A stretch of 64,000 bases of DNA from Trichomonas vaginalis G3. Taxonomy: Eukaryota; Parabasalia; Trichomonadida; Trichomonadidae. Below the pieces are notes generated by a model. The model did no database searches. It saw only the letters and a list, made by a program, of their open reading frames with translations, and was not told the DNA's origin. Each line of letters opens with the position of its first letter. The stretch's first letter is position 1. Positions 59,866 to 64,000 of this stretch are shown here, piece after piece. The stretch spans positions 3,071,797 to 3,135,796 of the forward strand of contig NC_067204.1 in NCBI RefSeq assembly GCF_026262505.1, read 5' to 3'. The position numbers and the translations under genes are program-made.

Positions 59866-61403
59866 TCATCGCAACGAAATTTTCAAAAGAGCATCTTCCG
59901 TGAAAAGTGCTATTGGTTTTGTAAACTTCTTTGCTTTCAATTCATTTGGACCGTCTCTGTCACCAGTATATTGTATTTGTACAGTACCAACAGTTGAAAT
60001 ACCACCCATAAAGTCTTCTGAGTCAGCAAATGGAATGCCAGCCAAAAGTTTGAACGGTCTCCATTTGTATATTGAGTGTTTTGAGCTCCTGTATGGGTCC
60101 ATACTTTCACATATGGCATAATAAACTTTGCATTTCAGGGTTAATGGTTGTTGTGAAGTTGTTGTTAAAGTTCATAGCATCTAATGTCAAGTTGTATGAC
60201 CTCATATCCTCAACTGTAGAATATTCTTCTCTTGGATAGTATTTGCCATCTATGTTTATATGGTATTTAAATACCAGGGTTGTAGAAACAAGAATAGTCA
60301 TTTATAGTTCGTCTGAACAGTACAAACATAGTATCTGCATGTTTCATTGCAGTTGTTAAGGCAATATCTGTTCTTGCACCTGGGTCAGCACTTTGGTTCC
60401 AACTTCACCTGCAAAGTCTTTGACAGATATTTGGTGTATAGGGAACATAAGTGGAACTGCAATATATTTGGCAGCTAAAGCATTTGAAATATCTGGGTCC
60501 AACATATAGACTGCAAGTCTGCTTTCTATTCTCTTGCATTCAAATTTTTCGCCATGTGAACTTAACTGGGTCCCAAGCATCTCCAGCAGCATTGAAATAA
60601 TAGTTTACTTCAGTGTTGAGGTTTGAGAAACCAAAGTCTAAGTCAACTTTGTTTTTGCAAAAGTCGGCGAATGACGTTTTATTTGTTCCCACTACGTCTG
60701 TAAGAGTGAATGGGTCTTGTGTTGGTGCAATGACTAAGTTATTTTTGCTTGGAGTAAGTTCGATAGAAATTTTTCCTGCCCAGTTTGGCAAGTATCTTAA
60801 AAACCTGAAGATGAGGAAAGATGACAAAGGAACTCTAAGTTTCAGTTTTACTTTGGTTACTGCTGCTGCAGTTTGTCCAGAAAGGTTAACATAAACTCCT
60901 GGAACGTTAGGGTCAAGTCTTCTTATTTTCTCAATAGTTGCATACTGGTCTGTTTGTTCTCTAGCTTGTGGTTGTACTGAGTTTCTCAAAGCGAACCATT
61001 CATAGTTTGCCCATGTTACTGTTTGAACTAAGTCAGAGTTAGAATATATCTTATATCCCATGAAAACTTCTGGAGCATATTGGTATCCGACATAGAAAAT
61101 TCCATTGCAACCTTTCTTGTCAGACAACTTGGCAGAAGGTTTTATTTCAATGTCTTGTTCCACGTATAAGAAAGAGTTGTCAATAGAAATTATATGAAAC
61201 CTGTCGCAAGCAATATCTACTGTTGTTGAAGAACCTTCTCCAAACTCACCTACGTTTCCATAAGAAACAGCAGTTGTATATTCGTAAGTTCCAGGAACTA
61301 TTTCTGACCTTCTAATGGCATTGTCGCATTCGTTATACCATTCGGAAACATTTCCATTCATAGCATCCAAAACTGTTGGCGTTATATTCTGAGCGGCGTA
61401 CAT
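59866..61403 (-). pseudogene. Major capsid protein, double jelly-roll type (Maverick B), broken
   Basis: Starts MYAAQNITPTVLDAMNGNVS. The first jelly-roll part has FLYVEQDIEIKPSAK and VTKVKLKLRVPLSSFLIFRF, then ISIELTPSKNNLVIAP, with strand-rich sequence to the end. Size (about 510 codons) and order match Polinton capsid proteins and the element A gene at 22028-23598. About three breaks. Confidence 0.72.
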
Positions 61404-61435
61404 TTCATATGAGTAAAAATATAGAATAGTTGGAT

Positions 61436-64000
61436 TTATATGTCATAATAGAACCCACTCCGACCAAGCTTTACTTTCTTCCTGACTGAGTTTTTAACTC
61501 TTCTTTTTCCTTCATTGCCCTCTGCTTGAAGTTGTTGCATCTTTGCATTATGTTCATCTAGTATGTTGCAAATTTCCCATGTCCTTTTTGCCTTTGGGCT
61601 CTGGTCGCCCATCTCAGGTAACCTATATCCTAGAAAGATTTTGTCATAGTTTGTATTTGAGTCTTCGCGTATTGTTTGCATGACTCTTTCCTGAGTTTCC
61701 GGTTCAAGCTCTTCAAACAGTGCCTGTCCATATGGAATATGCTCGTTTCCAAATATATGTTTTTGTAGCCATTCTGGTTTTCTTTCCATGTTACCAATTA
61801 TATCTTTTGTGAATGGGAAAGCTTTTACCCAATCTTTCAGTCTTTCGTCATTTATTTCTGTAGTTGGTTTTATTTTGTCAAGGAACATGTTTTTCAATAC
61901 TAACATTTCATTTGGTACTGTCCATTTGAGTTTTCTTAAATATTCATCCCTTCTCGGTTCATTGTCTGCAAAGTAAGTTTTTATGACATTTTGTAAACTT
62001 TCGTTTGCAAGGTCATGTACAATAGGTTCTCTTCCTTCTCTCTCCCTAACTTTCTTTCTAAACTCTTCACCAAATATACCATCTCTATGGTTCTGTGTAG
62101 TTCTTTGAGATAAATGTTCTAGAACGTCAGGTGTTATATTTCCATCAGCCATGTTCATTTCATACTGGTTCAAAATATCTGCATGTTTCATATCTTTCAA
62201 TGGCATTAAAGCCGCGCTTAAAATACCAGCTATATCTGGTTCACCATTGACTTCCATTGCGTCTACAACTTCTTGGAATTGTGGTTGTAAGTTTATGAAC
62301 CACCTATCTGGATTAGCTTTATGACCCCATCTCATTGTAGTTCCATCGTCTGCAGAAACAAAAGTAGGTTTGTTTCCATCTTGGTTAGGTTCTGAATGAA
62401 CTTTAAACAATGTTTCATTTCTATATGTTTTCTTGAAATTTAACCTTTTATTTTCACCGAGTTCATCCGAAGATTGAACGTTAAATGCTCGTAAGTAAAA
62501 AGGGTTGTTGTATTTGTGTACATTTTCTTTCAGTACTTCCATTCTATGCTGAATATTTTCATCTGGTGTTGGAGTCTTTTGTATGTCGGCAAACATTTTT
62601 CGATATTCTTCTACTATGTCAGCCGAATTTTTTTTAGACTCTTGGAAATATTCCATATTCTCCGCATACTCTTGTTGAGGGTCAAGATTTTTCGGCTGTT
62701 CCAAATCTTCATCTAGTTCTGTGAAGTTAGTTTCCAAAGGAGTGACTTGTTCGTTTCCTTCAGGCTCTTCTAGCTGTTGTTGCTGAACTATTTCTTCCAT
62801 GTCTGGTTGTATCTGAACTTCTTCCTGTGGAGTTTCTTGTACCTCATCTGCTGGCATTTCATATATTCCGAGACCGTTTTCAACAATTTCCCTATCTACG
62901 TCATCCGCATTCATAAGCTTTTGTTCTTTCGTTCCGTCTCTATTTTTTACGCGTTTCATGACGAAAGTTGAATTGTCATTTAGCTCTGACATCAAATATC
63001 TCGGAGTAAATTCATCCATGTCATTTGGATGATATGCTATTAAATCATATCCCTTAGCGAGCTTGTATTTTCCAGGTTTGAGATTATATCCGTTTTGGTG
63101 CTGAGCCATAAAGCTAAATAGGTTCGGGTCAGTATTTCCATCCTTGAACTTTCCAATAGCTTCTTTATATCTGTCACTAAAGTCAACAGTATCTGGGAAA
63201 CCACACTCTTCTTTAAGCATTTTTAAGAATTCTTGGTTTCCTTGTTCTCTACTTCTTTTATGTCCTTGCTCTGTTTGTGGAGGTGGTTGTTGTGCAGGGT
63301 TTTGAACTGTTGGTTGCTGTGCTGGTTGTGGAGGTGGTTGTTGTGCAGGGTTTTGAACTGTTGGTTGTTGTGCATGCCTGTGTCTGTGTCCATGTGACGA
63401 TGTAAATGTTTTAGGTAGTCCTGGTGCAGGTGCTTCTCTTGGAGGGTTTGGTGGTATATAAGTTCCACCAGCTGGCACATATGTTCCATCTGCAGCGTAA
63501 TGTCCTACCTGACTTTTCGTTCTTAAGAAAGCATTTACTAGGTCTGTTTTGGTCTGTTGTAACTCTTTTTCTTGACTTTTCACAACAGTTGCTCTAACGG
63601 CGTCATAGGCACTTTGAACTGCCTGTCTCGTTGCTGCATCTGTTATTTTCGTCATATTTTGTGCTACTTCTTTTAACTCTTTGTCGAAACCTTCAGACTT
63701 CAGTTTCTTTCCAGATGAGAAATCGTTCACTTGTTTCACCTTACTATGAAGAGCTTCGAAGGCGTTCTTAAAGTCAGCATTTGTTAAAGCTTCATTTGAA
63801 CTGTCTTCATCCGCTTGTATTTTTGTCCTTATTGACCCTATAAGTTGGGCTGCTTTAGCGTTGGCTTGGGCATCTAACCAGTCATTATTAGCTTTTATAT
63901 ATTCTGCGCTTTTCATTGCCTTTTGCATAGCCGCGTCGTTATTTTTACTTTCTTGTGCTAAGTTTTCATACTGTACGGTTTGGTTTTGCAACTGTAAAAG
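61436..64000 (-). CDS. Large structural-type protein, over 850 residues, continues past the window (Maverick B)
   Basis: The frame is open from the window edge to a stop at 61436; no ATG is seen at the edge, so the start lies outside. The visible N-terminal part is Ala/Lys/Gln-rich helical coil, followed by a Gly/Pro stretch (GTYIPPNPPREAPAPGLPK), an HGHRHRH cluster, two 17-residue Pro/Gln repeats (AQQPTVQNPAQQPPPQ), then an acidic Gln/Glu-rich middle and a folded-looking C-terminal half ending in a basic tail (KNSVRKKVKLGRSGFYYDI). It lies 32 bases upstream of the capsid gene on the same strand. Size, modular build and position suggest a tegument, scaffold or polyprotein role. No family recognised. 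Confidence 0.7.
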   Translation of the reverse strand, partial: LLQLQNQTVQYENLAQESKNNDAAMQKAMKSAEYIKANNDWLDAQANAKAAQLIGSIRTKIQADEDSSNEALTNADFKNAFEALHSKVKQVNDFSSGKKLKSEGFDKELKEVAQNMTKITDAATRQAVQSAYDAVRATVVKSQEKELQQTKTDLVNAFLRTKSQVGHYAADGTYVPAGGTYIPPNPPREAPAPGLPKTFTSSHGHRHRHAQQPTVQNPAQQPPPQPAQQPTVQNPAQQPPPQTEQGHKRSREQGNQEFLKMLKEECGFPDTVDFSDRYKEAIGKFKDGNTDPNLFSFMAQHQNGYNLKPGKYKLAKGYDLIAYHPNDMDEFTPRYLMSELNDNSTFVMKRVKNRDGTKEQKLMNADDVDREIVENGLGIYEMPADEVQETPQEEVQIQPDMEEIVQQQQLEEPEGNEQVTPLETNFTELDEDLEQPKNLDPQQEYAENMEYFQESKKNSADIVEEYRKMFADIQKTPTPDENIQHRMEVLKENVHKYNNPFYLRAFNVQSSDELGENKRLNFKKTYRNETLFKVHSEPNQDGNKPTFVSADDGTTMRWGHKANPDRWFINLQPQFQEVVDAMEVNGEPDIAGILSAALMPLKDMKHADILNQYEMNMADGNITPDVLEHLSQRTTQNHRDGIFGEEFRKKVREREGREPIVHDLANESLQNVIKTYFADNEPRRDEYLRKLKWTVPNEMLVLKNMFLDKIKPTTEINDERLKDWVKAFPFTKDIIGNMERKPEWLQKHIFGNEHIPYGQALFEELEPETQERVMQTIREDSNTNYDKIFLGYRLPEMGDQSPKAKRTWEICNILDEHNAKMQQLQAEGNEGKRRVKNSVRKKVKLGRSGFYYDI
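63279..63375. repeat. 51-bp in-frame repeat, two copies
   Basis: GGAGGTGGTTGTTGTGCAGG starts at 63279 and 63330. The unit encodes 17 Pro/Gln-rich residues in the large protein. Confidence 0.85.

Larger units (their letters stand above)
54349..64000. mobile_element. Maverick/Polinton element B, intermediate age, broken, continues past the window
   Basis: Carries, from right to left on the minus strand, a large unknown frame, the major capsid protein, a CCG-family protein, a penton-like protein, an SF3 helicase, a small protein and the packaging ATPase. The large frame is whole as far as seen; the others have in total roughly fifteen or more breaks. No polymerase or integrase is seen on this side of the gap, and no terminal repeat is identified. 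Confidence 0.8.

Overview
The window looks like nuclear DNA of Trichomonas vaginalis or a very close trichomonad. Positions 8058-8363 encode a 101-residue hydrogenosomal [2Fe-2S] ferredoxin that I recognise as the T. vaginalis protein, preceded by a classic trichomonad initiator (TCA-pyrimidine-T/A) and ending in a TAAA that doubles as stop and poly(A) signal. No host gene shown here needs an intron, and the host genes sit in very AT-rich spacers, as expected for this genome.

Region 1 (1 to about 19,970) is ordinary host sequence. It holds a partial unknown gene (1-396, minus), Mediator subunit Med10 (752-1114, minus), an importin-beta-like karyopherin (3350-6040, plus), ferredoxin, Vps11 of the HOPS/CORVET tethering complexes (9530-12121, plus), a UBR-like and Cys/His-repeat zinc protein (12679-13836, minus), a cyclic-nucleotide-binding K+ channel (15354-16982, minus), a short protein O-mannosyltransferase (17342-18790, plus) and a small coiled-coil protein (19037-19378, minus). 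A 799-bp non-autonomous Mutator-like transposon with 9-bp target duplications lies at 6571-7369.

Region 2 (about 19,971 to about 41,362) is a Maverick/Polinton virus-like element, here called A. It carries a protein-primed type DNA polymerase B, an rve-type integrase, a packaging ATPase, a double jelly-roll major capsid protein, a penton-like protein, two KilA-N proteins, a phage-type tail-fibre protein, a collagen-like protein, a D12-methylase-like protein and many small genes. Most frames are long and open, with about six or seven visible breaks, so it looks recent but not whole. Its right end is cut off at a junction with a different element.

Region 3 (about 41,363 to 54,248) is a more decayed mosaic of Maverick fragments (called C): an inverted ATPase-end fragment, worn copies of both KilA-N genes, an HNH endonuclease relic, a membrane-active small protein, and integrase, fibre and penton-like relics. 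A run of 100 N (54,249-54,348) marks an assembly gap. Region 4 (54,349 to the window end) is a third Maverick (B) of intermediate decay, with packaging ATPase, SF3 (D5-like) helicase, penton-like protein, major capsid protein, and a large intact 850-residue frame that leaves the window.

Across the elements, genes are packed with 16-25 bp between divergent starts or with touching or overlapping ends. They share a T-rich motif (TTTTTATYYKA) 10-16 bases before the start that differs from the host initiator, which points to an element-specific transcription system. Palindromic, helically phased repeat arrays beside the KilA-N genes, a three-member structural family with a YPxxW signature, a small conserved CCG protein family, and GC-rich mini-palindromes in both host and element DNA are the observations I consider most worth following.
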